Position numbers and translations under genes: made by a program. From Bacteroidetes bacterium UBA7662 (GTDB taxonomy: Bacteria > Bacteroidota > Bacteroidia > UBA7662), in the NCBI GenBank assembly GCA_002483345.1, contig DLHS01000015.1, forward strand, positions 468,525 to 532,524: a stretch of DNA of 64,000 nucleotides. The letters run 5' to 3'. Shown piece after piece: positions 10,580 to 19,665 of this stretch. Numbering within the stretch: the stretch's first letter is position 1; the number at the start of each line of letters is the position of its first letter. Below the pieces are notes generated by a model, which was not told the DNA's origin, ran no database searches, and was given only the letters and a program-made list of their open reading frames with translations.

Positions 10580-12700
10580 ATGAAATACGCCTTGCTACTA
10601 ACCGGAATGATAGGGTTACTATCATCCTGTAACACCCAAAAAAGTAAAATGCCAGACCTCGCCCCACCAATGGCCAAACGTATCGACACAGTGCTTACCG
10701 AACATGGTAACAGCCGCAACGACCCCTATTTTTGGTTAAACCAGCGTGAAAACCCTGAAGTAATCGCTTACCTCAATGCTGAAAATGCCTATCTCGACAC
10801 CATGTTGTCGCATACCAAAGGGCTTCAGGAAAAATTATTTCAGGAAATAAAAGGCCGTATCAAAGAATCGGATATGTCGGTTCCTTATTTCGAAAACGGT
10901 TACTGGTATTATTCGCGTTATGAAACCGGTCAGGACTATCCGATTTACTGTCGCAAGAAAGAGAGTCAGGATGCTGCGGAAGAAATCATGTTTAACGTAA
11001 ACGAATTTGCAAAGGGTCATGAATACTTCAGCCTGTCGGGTATCAGGGTAAGTCCTGACAATACCAAAGCCATCTTCTTTACCGACTCCATCGGACGCCG
11101 TCAGTATACCCTGCAGGTGAAAGACCTGGTTTCGGGAGAACTTTTGCCCCTGTCTATCAAACCCGCCAATGGAAGTGCTGCCTGGGCAAACGACAATCAG
11201 ACCATCTTTTATGGTACCACCGACGAGCAAACCCTGCGTTCAGATAAAGTATGGAAGTTCAGTTTAGCAGACAAAGAAGTTAACAGCAAGCTTGTTTACC
11301 ATGAAACTGATGAAACCTTTTCTGCTTACATTTTTAAGGGTAAGTCGCGTAAATACCTCTACATCTATTCCAACAGTACACTTACCAGCGAGCAGCGGTT
11401 TCTTTCAGCAGATCAGCCGTCAGGTGCTTTTAAAATCATCCAGCCAAGAATGCGTGGGTTGGAGTATTCCGCAGAAGATTACGGAACGGATTTTTTCATT
11501 ACCACCAATCTCGAGGCGCAGAATTTCAAACTGGTAAAAGCGCCCATCGCCAGATCAACCAAAGAAAACTGGCAGGAAGTAGTGGCTCATAGAAGTGACG
11601 TGCTGCTGGAAGGTGCTGAATTTTTCAGGGATTATCTGGTTCTTTCCGAAAGAAAAGAAGGCCTGAACAACCTCCGCATAAGAAGCTGGGATGGGAAAAC
11701 AGACTATTACATCAGTTTTGATGATCCCGCATATACAGCCTATCTGAGCGTCAATCCGGAGTACAATACTACAAAACTGCGTTTTTCCTATACGTCACTT
11801 AACACGCCCAATTCTGTTTATGACTTCGACATGGCCACCAAAGACCGTAACCTGCTGAAACAACAGGAAGTGGTAGGTGGCTACGACCCGAAAGCATATG
11901 TATCGGAACGTATGTATGCCCGGGCAAAAGACGGCACTAAAATCCCTATTTCGCTTGTCTACAAAAAAGGGACTCCCATCGACGGAACCGCTCCACTCCT
12001 CTTATATGGTTACGGCAGTTATGGGGCATCCATGGATGCCTACTTCAGCATTGGCAGACTGAGTTTGCTGGACAGAGGTTTCGTTTACGCCATTGCTCAC
12101 GTTCGGGGAGGTCAGGAAATGGGGCGCCAGTGGTATGAAGATGGTAAGCTGTTGAAAAAGAAAAATACCTTTACAGATTTTATTGATTGTGCAGATTATC
12201 TGGCTGAATCCGGGTATGGTGCTCCTGACAAAATATTTGCCAACGGTGGTTCTGCAGGAGGTTTGCTGATGGGCGCTATCGTAAACATGCGCCCGGAACG
12301 CTGGCGGGGTGTGGTGGCAGATGTGCCTTTTGTGGATGTGGTCTCGACCATGCTCGATGAAAGTATTCCGCTTACAACGGGTGAGTTTGACGAATGGGGC
12401 AACCCCAAAGACAAGGTCTACTATGATTATATGCTGAGCTACTCTCCTTACGACAATGTATCAGCTCAGAATTATCCTGCTATGTTGGTTACAACCGGAC
12501 TGCATGACAGTCAGGTACAATATTGGGAGCCCGCAAAATGGGTGGCCAAACTGCGTGCTACCAAAACAGACAAAAACCCGCTCTATTTGAAAACAGATAT
12601 GAGTGCGGGACATGGCGGAAAGTCTGGTCGCTACAATGCTATTTACGATACGGCCTTAAGTTTCGCGTTTATGCTTGACTTGCTCGATATCAAAGAATGA
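10580..12700 (+). CDS. S9A prolyl oligopeptidase / oligopeptidase B, lipoprotein
   Basis: A 706-residue S9A enzyme with a lipoprotein signal (LLSSC, Cys at about residue 17). The propeller domain is followed by the hydrolase domain. The triad is Ser558 in GGSAGG, Asp643 in LHDSQVQYWEP and His678 in AGHGGKSGR. The YYSRYETGQDYPIYCR region and the GQEMGRQWYEDGK segment are characteristic of PtrB/oligopeptidase B. It would cleave peptides after basic or proline residues at the membrane surface. It follows the other S9 peptidase by 15 nt and is followed by a strong terminator. Confidence 0.92.
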   Translation: MKYALLLTGMIGLLSSCNTQKSKMPDLAPPMAKRIDTVLTEHGNSRNDPYFWLNQRENPEVIAYLNAENAYLDTMLSHTKGLQEKLFQEIKGRIKESDMSVPYFENGYWYYSRYETGQDYPIYCRKKESQDAAEEIMFNVNEFAKGHEYFSLSGIRVSPDNTKAIFFTDSIGRRQYTLQVKDLVSGELLPLSIKPANGSAAWANDNQTIFYGTTDEQTLRSDKVWKFSLADKEVNSKLVYHETDETFSAYIFKGKSRKYLYIYSNSTLTSEQRFLSADQPSGAFKIIQPRMRGLEYSAEDYGTDFFITTNLEAQNFKLVKAPIARSTKENWQEVVAHRSDVLLEGAEFFRDYLVLSERKEGLNNLRIRSWDGKTDYYISFDDPAYTAYLSVNPEYNTTKLRFSYTSLNTPNSVYDFDMATKDRNLLKQQEVVGGYDPKAYVSERMYARAKDGTKIPISLVYKKGTPIDGTAPLLLYGYGSYGASMDAYFSIGRLSLLDRGFVYAIAHVRGGQEMGRQWYEDGKLLKKKNTFTDFIDCADYLAESGYGAPDKIFANGGSAGGLLMGAIVNMRPERWRGVVADVPFVDVVSTMLDESIPLTTGEFDEWGNPKDKVYYDYMLSYSPYDNVSAQNYPAMLVTTGLHDSQVQYWEPAKWVAKLRATKTDKNPLYLKTDMSAGHGGKSGRYNAIYDTALSFAFMLDLLDIKE

Positions 12701-12720
12701 GTCTCTGATTTTTATTTAAG

Positions 12721-12752
12721 AAAAGGCCTCCGTATCGGGGGCTTTTTTTTTT
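12721..12752 (+). terminator. Intrinsic terminator after the S9 peptidase pair
   Basis: GCCTCC pairs with GGGGGC around a GTATC loop, followed by a run of ten T, 20 nt after the peptidase stop codon. The rest of the gap to 12989 shows no convincing gene; one open frame of 73 codons there has no recognisable features. Confidence 0.85.
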
Positions 12753-12989
12753 GACATCATATGGCTCAGAGAACCGGGAGGGATTTCTTGAGTTTTTCAG
12801 ATTCAGAAATAACTTGCAAACTGATTCTTTACAGAGGGGGTCGTTCTCTACGGTTGGCTGTATTTATTATATGGATAAACCCATTTGAAATGAAGTGCTT
12901 AAGAGGATTTATTGACCTTGACGAAGTTACGGGACACCTGAACCTCTCCGCCTTGAAACTTATGATGGTATGGCCATCGTAAAAAAGTC

Positions 12990-14675
12990 CTAAAGCGATT
13001 CTACTATTTTCTCGAGGTCTTTACCGGCTTGTATACCTAATTTCCTTTCAGTGGCTTGCTTCCACTCCTGCCAGGCCGTGTCAGTCAGATCAAAAAGCAA
13101 TTGCATGGGGGACGTTTCCATTTTAAGTTTGAGCAAAGCAATCAGCAAAATATCCTGATGCGATAATTCCGGGAAATTGGATTTGGTTTTGGAGAAGAAA
13201 TGAGGGAATACCTCATCGAATTTGTGCCGGAAAAGTTCCCAGAAACCAGCATCAGGAAGTAGTTTTTGTCGGTTGGTATCTGAAGAAGGGAGTTGTTTCA
13301 GCAAATGTACATACAACAAAAGCTGTTTACGGAGCAGGTTTAGTTCTTTGCGCTGTATTTCTGCCCTTTGCTGCTGTTTAAACTGGTTAAGCAGACTGCT
13401 GTGACGTCGGAAACTAAATGCCAGTCCCAACCCCATCAGTAACAAGACCACTGTCATTACGGCAAGCAACCGGCCATATTCTGAGAGTTTGGATTCGTAT
13501 GTTTCAATCTGAACGGCTGCGGATTTAGCCTGATCCTGAAGTTCAAAGCGGTGTTTTCGGGCCAATAAGAGCTGTTCTTTATCCTGTTGACTGGCTTGCA
13601 TGCTGTCGCTCAGTAACTCATGGGCTAATTCAAACTGATAAGCTTGTTTATAGTCACCCAGCTCTGCAAATAGCTTGGAATACTGCTCATAAATATTGTT
13701 TCTGGTCCTCCAGGCGGTTGCCTTGGCATCCATTTCCAGCGCCATGTCAAGGTAGGATTTGGCTATATCCAGTTTTTTTTGCCTTCTGTAAATCCTGGCA
13801 ATAAAAGTGGCCGAGTTGGCAGCAGAATTCCAGACGCCCAGCTCCTGACTTACTTTCAAGTCGTATAGCAAATGTCCAAGAGCGTTTTCATAAGAAGATT
13901 GCTCAAAATACACAGCACCCATATTTCCATAAGTCAGCGCAGACCAAAACCGGTCTCCAATCTGATTGGCAAGTGCATGGCTCTGCTGAAAATTTTTCAA
14001 TGCTTCCGGATAACTTGCAATACGCTGATAGGCTAATCCAAGGGTATTGAAGGCATGCATCATGACTGCTTTGTCAGTTTCAATATCCCGGAATGTAAAG
14101 GCTTTTTCATAATATTGAATAGCAACCTCATAATTCCCTGTCTGGAAGAAAAGTGCTCCCATGTCAAGCATTTTGGAAGCCAGTGCGCCAAATCCCTGAT
14201 AATTATATTGCTGCAGAATAGATTCTACCTTGAACAGATAGCGCAAAGCTTCTTCATACAGTTGTAAATCAGCCAGTGTAGACATGGATTGCCACAGGGA
14301 AGCGGCCATTCCGGCCCGGTCGTTCAATGCCTCATTGGCTATAAAACTCTTGTCATAAGCATACAAAGCCATGGCACCATTGTCGATACAACGCTGAAAA
14401 ATAAGTCCGGAAGTAAAAAAATAGGATGGCTTTCGTTTCGCATCCTGTAGTAATTCACCCTTGCGAATCAGCTCGATGGCTATACTTTCCTTGGTTTCAA
14501 CTGCAATGGTGCTATCCTGCAGTCTTGTAATCAGCGTTTCCTGAAAGTCTCTTAAAGGCTTATTGCTTAGGCTATTAAGTTGCCGGCTGATTGAATCAGG
14601 CAACGCTGCCTGTGAGAACAGATGTACACAAACAAAAAAAACTGATAAAACCCAACGGCTTTGATTCAGGAACAT
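12990..14675 (-). CDS. TPR protein with one membrane segment and a regulator-like C-terminus
   Basis: A 561-residue protein with a signal peptide (1-23), TPR-like helices over about 100-370 (including a canonical AFNTLGLAYQRIASYPEALKN unit), one membrane helix (about 400-420) and a coiled coil. The cytoplasmic C-terminal region (about 480-561) has a helical pattern like the LuxR/winged-helix ends of Bacteroidota TPR regulators, but no canonical helix-turn-helix could be confirmed. No kinase domain is present. It could be a membrane-tethered transcription regulator sensing the periplasm. The ligand is unknown. It diverges from the YeiH-type gene. Confidence 0.7.
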   Translation of the reverse strand: MFLNQSRWVLSVFFVCVHLFSQAALPDSISRQLNSLSNKPLRDFQETLITRLQDSTIAVETKESIAIELIRKGELLQDAKRKPSYFFTSGLIFQRCIDNGAMALYAYDKSFIANEALNDRAGMAASLWQSMSTLADLQLYEEALRYLFKVESILQQYNYQGFGALASKMLDMGALFFQTGNYEVAIQYYEKAFTFRDIETDKAVMMHAFNTLGLAYQRIASYPEALKNFQQSHALANQIGDRFWSALTYGNMGAVYFEQSSYENALGHLLYDLKVSQELGVWNSAANSATFIARIYRRQKKLDIAKSYLDMALEMDAKATAWRTRNNIYEQYSKLFAELGDYKQAYQFELAHELLSDSMQASQQDKEQLLLARKHRFELQDQAKSAAVQIETYESKLSEYGRLLAVMTVVLLLMGLGLAFSFRRHSSLLNQFKQQQRAEIQRKELNLLRKQLLLYVHLLKQLPSSDTNRQKLLPDAGFWELFRHKFDEVFPHFFSKTKSNFPELSHQDILLIALLKLKMETSPMQLLFDLTDTAWQEWKQATERKLGIQAGKDLEKIVESL

Positions 14676-14692
14676 AGATTTACTCAGATTCA

Positions 14693-14701
14693 GCTAAAGT
14701 A
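14693..14701 (-). promoter_or_regulatory. Possible -7 box upstream of the TPR regulator gene
   Basis: On the reverse strand this reads TACTTTAGC, 17 nt before the ATG of the TPR gene. It is a relative of the TATTTTAGC string seen before ftsX, the GlmU-like gene and clpC. Confidence 0.25.
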
Positions 14702-14822
14702 AAGCTAAAAAACAATTCCCATACCTGCGCCCCTGTGCTTCTAACATCTCTTCTTAAAATAGAAAACTACTTTTTCTGCCCTTTTGAGCCCATACAAAGC
14801 ATGTTGTTTCGAAATTCACACT

Positions 14823-15803
14823 GTGAAAAAAACTGAGGGATTTTTACCAGGCTTGCTGGCTGTTGGCATCATTGCAGTAGGTGGTGAATGGTTAAGCACG
14901 TTGATTCCTGGTATCGGCAGCATTACACTGGCTTTGCTTCTTGCTTTACTGGTCGGCAATTTTGTTCCTTTCGGAGATAAGAGTGTGCTTGTGTTCAGGT
15001 ATGCCGAGAAAAATCTACTCGCCTGGGCAACTATCCTTTTGGGGTTCGGGCTGAATCTCCGGACCATAGCGGGCATTTCTCCTGTTTTCCTGCTGATCAT
15101 CGTACTTATGGTTACCGCAACTTTGCTTTTCAGTCGCTTATTCAGGCCGTTGACCGGAACAAGCCTTGGCTGGTTGCTGGGCGCAGGCAATGGCATCTGT
15201 GGTAATTCTGCAATTGCAGCCACTGCCCCGCTTTTACGAGCTCCGGTAGCGGAAGTTGGTTTAGCCGTTGCCACTGTAAATATTTTGGGTACCGCGGGTA
15301 TTTTTTTCTTTCCGCCGCTCGCTCAGTTGCTGGGTTTAAATCAGCAGGAAAGTGCGTTGTTTACGGGTGCCACTTTGCAGTCGGTGGGTCATGTGGTAGC
15401 AGCAGGATTCAGTATAGATCCCGAAACAGGTACGCTGGCCTTGCTTATCAAAATGGGTCGGATCTTACTGCTTGGCCCAGTGGTGCTCAGCATCGGGTTG
15501 CTGATGAAACACGAAGGGAAAAGGCCGGGTATCCGCCAACTTATTCCCTATTATGTCTGGGGCTTCCTGCTTGCGAGTCTGCTTACCAGCAGTCAGGTAT
15601 TTCCGGTAGCAGGAATCAAAATGCTTGAAAAACTGGGCAGTTACCTGCTGTTGATTGCTATGGTAGGTATAGGATTGGGCATCAACCTGAAACAATTGCT
15701 CCGGTTAGGCCCAAAGACACTGTTGGCAGGAAGCGGTATTTTTGTCTTACAAATCCTGACAGTTTTAATACTGATCTGGGCGACGCGGGTGGTGTTGGTT
15801 TAG
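14823..15803 (+). CDS. YeiH/UPF0324 family putative anion exporter
   Basis: An integral membrane protein of about 326 residues with roughly ten hydrophobic segments. It contains the family's LGFGLNL segment and a GAGNGICGNSAIAATAP motif. The family is annotated as putative sulfate exporters on thin evidence. I chose the GTG at 14823 (reading VKKTEGFLPG) because the only other in-frame start is a TTG at 14784 whose 13 extra residues look unlike membrane-protein sequence; no ATG is available. It faces acs tail to tail across a palindromic region. Confidence 0.87.
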   Translation: MKKTEGFLPGLLAVGIIAVGGEWLSTLIPGIGSITLALLLALLVGNFVPFGDKSVLVFRYAEKNLLAWATILLGFGLNLRTIAGISPVFLLIIVLMVTATLLFSRLFRPLTGTSLGWLLGAGNGICGNSAIAATAPLLRAPVAEVGLAVATVNILGTAGIFFFPPLAQLLGLNQQESALFTGATLQSVGHVVAAGFSIDPETGTLALLIKMGRILLLGPVVLSIGLLMKHEGKRPGIRQLIPYYVWGFLLASLLTSSQVFPVAGIKMLEKLGSYLLLIAMVGIGLGINLKQLLRLGPKTLLAGSGIFVLQILTVLILIWATRVVLV

Positions 15804-15812
15804 ATATTGAGT

Positions 15813-15956
15813 GACGAGAGGCGAGAGGCGAGAGGGCGAGAAAGCTTCCCTGACTTTTGTGATTATGCCATTATTTATTTCTTAGCCTGTCATTTCGAGT
15901 AGGTTCGACCAGAAAATAAATACAACAAGCCGTAACAAGAAAGTCAGGTGAAGGCA
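15813..15956. repeat. GA-rich short tandem plus long imperfect palindrome
   Basis: Positions 15817-15840 carry tandem GAGAGGC units. Then 15844-15899 and 15901-15956 form two imperfect inverted arms of about 56 bases that share CCTGACTTT near their outer ends and TATTTATTT in the middle. The pair would fold into a long bulged hairpin in the gap between two convergent genes. The arrangement resembles intergenic palindromic repeats, with bases such as GTCATTTCGAG that I associate with interspersed repeats in Bacteroidota. It could act as a bidirectional transcription end, though no long T-run follows. Confidence 0.5.
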
Positions 15957-15962
15957 ACCAGA

Positions 15963-17864
15963 TCAGCTAAGTCTTCCGGCAGTAATTTCTTCCACAACCA
16001 GCGGATCCAGCAACGTACTGATATCTCCCAGATTGGATATATCGCCTTCCGCTACTTTCCGCAAAATACGACGCATGATTTTGCCAGAGCGTGTTTTAGG
16101 CAGTCCGCTTACCAGCTGAATTTTATCTGGTTTGGCGATGCGGCCGATTTCTGCCACCACGGCCTCCACGATTTCTGCCCGGAGGTAATCGGCATCATGG
16201 GCATTGGCATCCCGGCAGACTACAAAAGCATAAATACCTTGCCCTTTGATTTCGTGAGGATAGCCTACCACTGCCGATTCAACCACCGCCTTGCTTTGGT
16301 TGATGGCATTTTCAATCTCTGCTGTTCCGAAACGATGACCTGAAACATTGATAACATCGTCGACACGGCCGATGATACGGTACATTCCCTTTTCATCTCT
16401 GCGGGCACCATCACCGGTAAAGTAGTAGTTTTTGTAGGTGCTGAAATAGTTGATCCTGCAACGCTCGTGATCTCCGTAGGTGGTTCTGATCATGGAAGGC
16501 CACGGGAATTTGATGGCCAGATAACCCTCCTGCCCATTCTCTGTAATTTCAACACCATTGGCGTCGAGCAAGACGGGTTGCACACCCGGCAGCGGGTACC
16601 CGGCATAACTTGGTTTAAGCGGTGAAATATTTGCCAGCGCGCTGATCATGATGCCACCGGTTTCTGTTTGCCACCAGGTATCCACAATGGGGCATTTTTC
16701 CTTTCCTACGTGGATATAATACCAGTTCCAGGCTTCTTCGTTGATTGGCTCCCCTACCGAACCAAGCACCCTGAGTTTGTCCAGGCTATAGGCAAGCACG
16801 TGATCCTCACCGGCAGCCATCAAAGAACGAATCGCCGTGGGGGCAGTATAAAATATAGTAACAGCATGTTTGTCGCACACTTGCCAGAACCTGCCCGGAT
16901 CCGGATAGGTTGGCACGCCTTCGAACATAAGTGTGGTAGCCCCCTGCAAAAGAGGACCATAAATAATATAACTGTGACCGGTAATCCAGCCAACATCAGC
17001 AGTACACCAATAAATGTCGTTCTCTTTCGCCTGAAAAACATTTGCAAAGCTGTAGGCTGTATAAACCATGTACCCGCCGCAACTGTGTACCACTCCTTTC
17101 GGTTTTCCAGTTGAACCGGAAGTATAAAGGATGAACAACATGTCTTCACTGTCCATTATTTCAGCAGGACAATCTTTCGATGCTTTGGCCATCTCATCAT
17201 GCCACCAGACATCCCTTCCGGCAACCATATTTACGGGCCATCCCAATCGCTCAAACACCACTACACGCTGCACACTCCCGCATTTTTCCAGGGCTTCATC
17301 CACTACCGACTTGCAGGGAATCTGTTTCGCTCCCCGATTCAGCCCGTCGCTGGTGATAACCACAGAACATGCGGAATCGTTGATTCTGTCGGAAATAGCA
17401 TGCGCTGCGAAACCGGCAAATACTACCGAGTGAACTGCTCCTATTCTGGCGCAGGCAAGCACCGCAATGGTCAGCTCAGGTACCATGGGCATATAAATAC
17501 ATACCCTGTCCCCTTTTTTTACACCATTGTTTTTCAACACATTACTAAATCGACAGACCAATTCATGCAACTCACGGTAGGTATAGCGCACAAATCTCTC
17601 CTTAGGATCATTGGGTTCCCAGATAAGTGCCAGCTTATTCCCCCGCTCCTCCAGGTGTCTGTCAAGACAGTTTTCCGTAATATTCAGCTTTGCATTTTGA
17701 AACCATGCTACCCTGGGCTCTTCAAAATTCCAATCCAAAACCTTGTCCCAGGTTTTTTTCCATTGAAAGTTAGCCGCAATATCAGCCCAAAAAGCTTCGG
17801 GATTGGCAACACTATCAGCATAGGCCTGGTGATAGGCATCTATGGAATCGATTGGTTTAATCAT
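15963..17864 (-). CDS. acs: Acetate--CoA ligase (acetyl-CoA synthetase)
   Basis: A 633-residue AMP-forming acyl-CoA synthetase that makes acetyl-CoA from acetate, ATP and CoA. The P-loop-like YTSGSTGKPKG motif, the WWQTETGG motif and the YFTGDGARRDEKG segment are intact. The C-terminal PKTRSGKIMRR carries the catalytic, acetylatable lysine. The start is placed at ATG 17862-17864 (MIKPIDSIDAYHQ), giving the normal N-terminus. An open frame continues to 17981 but adds about 39 residues unlike the family. It is divergent from the response regulator that opens the polysaccharide cassette. Confidence 0.96.
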   Translation of the reverse strand: MIKPIDSIDAYHQAYADSVANPEAFWADIAANFQWKKTWDKVLDWNFEEPRVAWFQNAKLNITENCLDRHLEERGNKLALIWEPNDPKERFVRYTYRELHELVCRFSNVLKNNGVKKGDRVCIYMPMVPELTIAVLACARIGAVHSVVFAGFAAHAISDRINDSACSVVITSDGLNRGAKQIPCKSVVDEALEKCGSVQRVVVFERLGWPVNMVAGRDVWWHDEMAKASKDCPAEIMDSEDMLFILYTSGSTGKPKGVVHSCGGYMVYTAYSFANVFQAKENDIYWCTADVGWITGHSYIIYGPLLQGATTLMFEGVPTYPDPGRFWQVCDKHAVTIFYTAPTAIRSLMAAGEDHVLAYSLDKLRVLGSVGEPINEEAWNWYYIHVGKEKCPIVDTWWQTETGGIMISALANISPLKPSYAGYPLPGVQPVLLDANGVEITENGQEGYLAIKFPWPSMIRTTYGDHERCRINYFSTYKNYYFTGDGARRDEKGMYRIIGRVDDVINVSGHRFGTAEIENAINQSKAVVESAVVGYPHEIKGQGIYAFVVCRDANAHDADYLRAEIVEAVVAEIGRIAKPDKIQLVSGLPKTRSGKIMRRILRKVAEGDISNLGDISTLLDPLVVEEITAGRLS

Positions 17865-18063
17865 CTTTTTTTTCTCTAGATTACAGTAAAAGACTAAGCC
17901 ATCCAAAATTATTATGCTAAATTGATATAGGTCAATTGTGTTTGATTCACGACTGGAAAAACCCGGACATTTCCTGCTCAACTTACTTTCAGTTGGCTGT
18001 TTTAGCTAAACCTATTTACATTAGACCTACTGTACCTTATCTTGTCAGAAATAACCTTACGCC

Positions 18064-18429
18064 ATGTTTAGGATTCTTGTCATAGAAGATGAGCGAATGA
18101 CAGCCAAAGTGGTAGAATACAGACTGTTAAAAGACGGCTATGAAGTAATCCTTGCTACGGATGGTCGGGATGGGTTTCAAAAGATTGAATCGGAAAACCC
18201 GGATTTGATTATTACCGACATTATGATGCCTTACTACTCCGGTCTGGAAGTGGTAAGTTACACCCGGCTGACATTGAAAAAAGATACACCTATACTGATA
18301 CTTTCCTCCATGGGGCTGGAGAAAATTGTACTCGAAGCCTTTGAGTTAGGTGCCGATGATTTTATTACCAAACCGTTTAGTCCGCAAGAACTCAGCATCA
18401 GAGTCCGGAAATCGTTAATCAGGCGATGA
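18064..18429 (+). CDS. Single-domain response regulator (receiver only)
   Basis: A 121-residue CheY-like protein with no output domain. The acidic pocket (EDE near residue 8), the phospho-acceptor Asp52 in LIITDIMMPYYSG and the conserved Lys103 in FITKPF are present, so it should be phosphorylatable. Its TGA overlaps the next gene's ATG in an ATGA arrangement, which ties it to the four downstream genes. It probably controls the glycosyltransferase machine by protein contact rather than by DNA binding. No kinase is adjacent; hybrid kinases elsewhere could feed it. Confidence 0.92.
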   Translation: MFRILVIEDERMTAKVVEYRLLKDGYEVILATDGRDGFQKIESENPDLIITDIMMPYYSGLEVVSYTRLTLKKDTPILILSSMGLEKIVLEAFELGADDFITKPFSPQELSIRVRKSLIRR

Positions 18430-19664
18430 AAGTACTGCTCACAGTCTTGTTTGCAGGTTTAGTACTGTTATCCCGGGCGCAACCCCTGCCTGACAGCCTT
18501 TATCTGGCTGGTCGCGATGCCGCGCAGTCGGGTAAACTTACTACGGCTGCTGGTACACTGGAAAAACTACTTTTGATCCGTACCGACGAATACGATGGCA
18601 GGGTATTACTGGCTCGTGTGTACTACTGGCAAGGCAAAAACGACAGCGCCTACCAAACGCTGATGCCCGCGTTGGAAAGAGTTAAAACTGATCAGGAAGC
18701 ATGGCTGCTTCATTTTGACATCCTGCTGGCTTCAAAAAATGCCGGAAAACTGCTCAAACAGTATGATACCCTTGACGAAAGCCTGAAGCCTACTTCCGCT
18801 TTCAGATTCAAAAGGGTGCAGGCCCTGCGCATGCTGAAACGGGAGGATGAAGCTTATGACAGTCTGTTTGTACTGCAAAAAGAGTTTCCGGCAGAACAGC
18901 AAATCCAGAAGCTCTACGGGGAGTTAAAAGCAGGCAAACTGAAAAACAGCCTCCTGCTGGATCTTGAATACAATATTTTCAATGTGCCGCTATCAGACTG
19001 GAAAAGCCTTGCCGCAGGATACGAAAGGCGTACCTCATGGGGTACCCTCCAGATGCGACTGCATTTTGCCAATCGTTTTGACCAGTCGGCGTCTCAGTTT
19101 GAAACAGACTTCTATCCACGTATCAATGCTAAAACAACCGCGTATGCGGGCTTCGCGCTGAGTAATAACACCTTGTTCCCAGGTTTCAGGGCAGGTGCTG
19201 AAATTTACAGGACTCTTCCGGCAAGCTGGGAGCTTTCTGCCGGTCTTCGGTATTTAAACTTCAGCAACAACCCCCTGACCACTTATACGATTGCTGCTAC
19301 CAAGTATCTTGGTAATTATTATTTCAGCCTTCGCCCGTTTATCATTCCGTCCGGAAATGCGGTTTATATCACCTCCGCTTTTGCTGCCAGGCGCTACCTC
19401 CGGGGAAACAAACACTACATCGGATTGTCGGCAGCCATCGGCAACTCTCCCGACATGGATTTTCGCCTGAACGACCCACTCTCAGAACCTATCAACGCAC
19501 AGTTGTACCTGCTGGATGCATTTGCCTTGCGTATAGACTATCAGAGAATGCCAGGTCACCAATTGCTGATCCGACCTTTTGTGGAGTACAGAAAGGAAGA
19601 ATTCCGCCCAGGTACATACCGGACAAGAAGCAGTTTTGGGTTAAGTCTGGCGCGAAATTTTTAA
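18426..19664 (+). CDS. TPR plus YaiO-type outer-membrane beta-barrel protein
   Basis: A 412-residue exported protein with a signal peptide (1-19), TPR-like helices (about 22-170) and a C-terminal beta-barrel of alternating strands (about 185-412) ending in LARNF. TPR followed by an outer-membrane barrel is the plan of PgaA/BcsC-type exopolysaccharide exporters, although this barrel resembles the smaller YaiO family. It overlaps the regulator gene by 4 nt and is separated from the next gene by 1 nt. I infer that it carries a polymer across the outer membrane or docks the synthase there. Confidence 0.8.
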   Translation: MKVLLTVLFAGLVLLSRAQPLPDSLYLAGRDAAQSGKLTTAAGTLEKLLLIRTDEYDGRVLLARVYYWQGKNDSAYQTLMPALERVKTDQEAWLLHFDILLASKNAGKLLKQYDTLDESLKPTSAFRFKRVQALRMLKREDEAYDSLFVLQKEFPAEQQIQKLYGELKAGKLKNSLLLDLEYNIFNVPLSDWKSLAAGYERRTSWGTLQMRLHFANRFDQSASQFETDFYPRINAKTTAYAGFALSNNTLFPGFRAGAEIYRTLPASWELSAGLRYLNFSNNPLTTYTIAATKYLGNYYFSLRPFIIPSGNAVYITSAFAARRYLRGNKHYIGLSAAIGNSPDMDFRLNDPLSEPINAQLYLLDAFALRIDYQRMPGHQLLIRPFVEYRKEEFRPGTYRTRSSFGLSLARNF

Positions 19665-19665
19665 C

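Noticed and set aside
12761..12982. Open frame of 73 codons after the S9 peptidase terminator
   Set aside because: Starts right after the terminator, mixed composition, no recognisable motif or start signal.
17199..17879. Long open frame (226 codons) opposite acs
   Set aside because: Entirely antisense to a well-supported gene; sequence looks like a frame shadow.
17865..17981. N-terminal extension of acetyl-CoA synthetase
   Set aside because: The extra 39 residues do not resemble the family, and the internal ATG gives the normal N-terminus.
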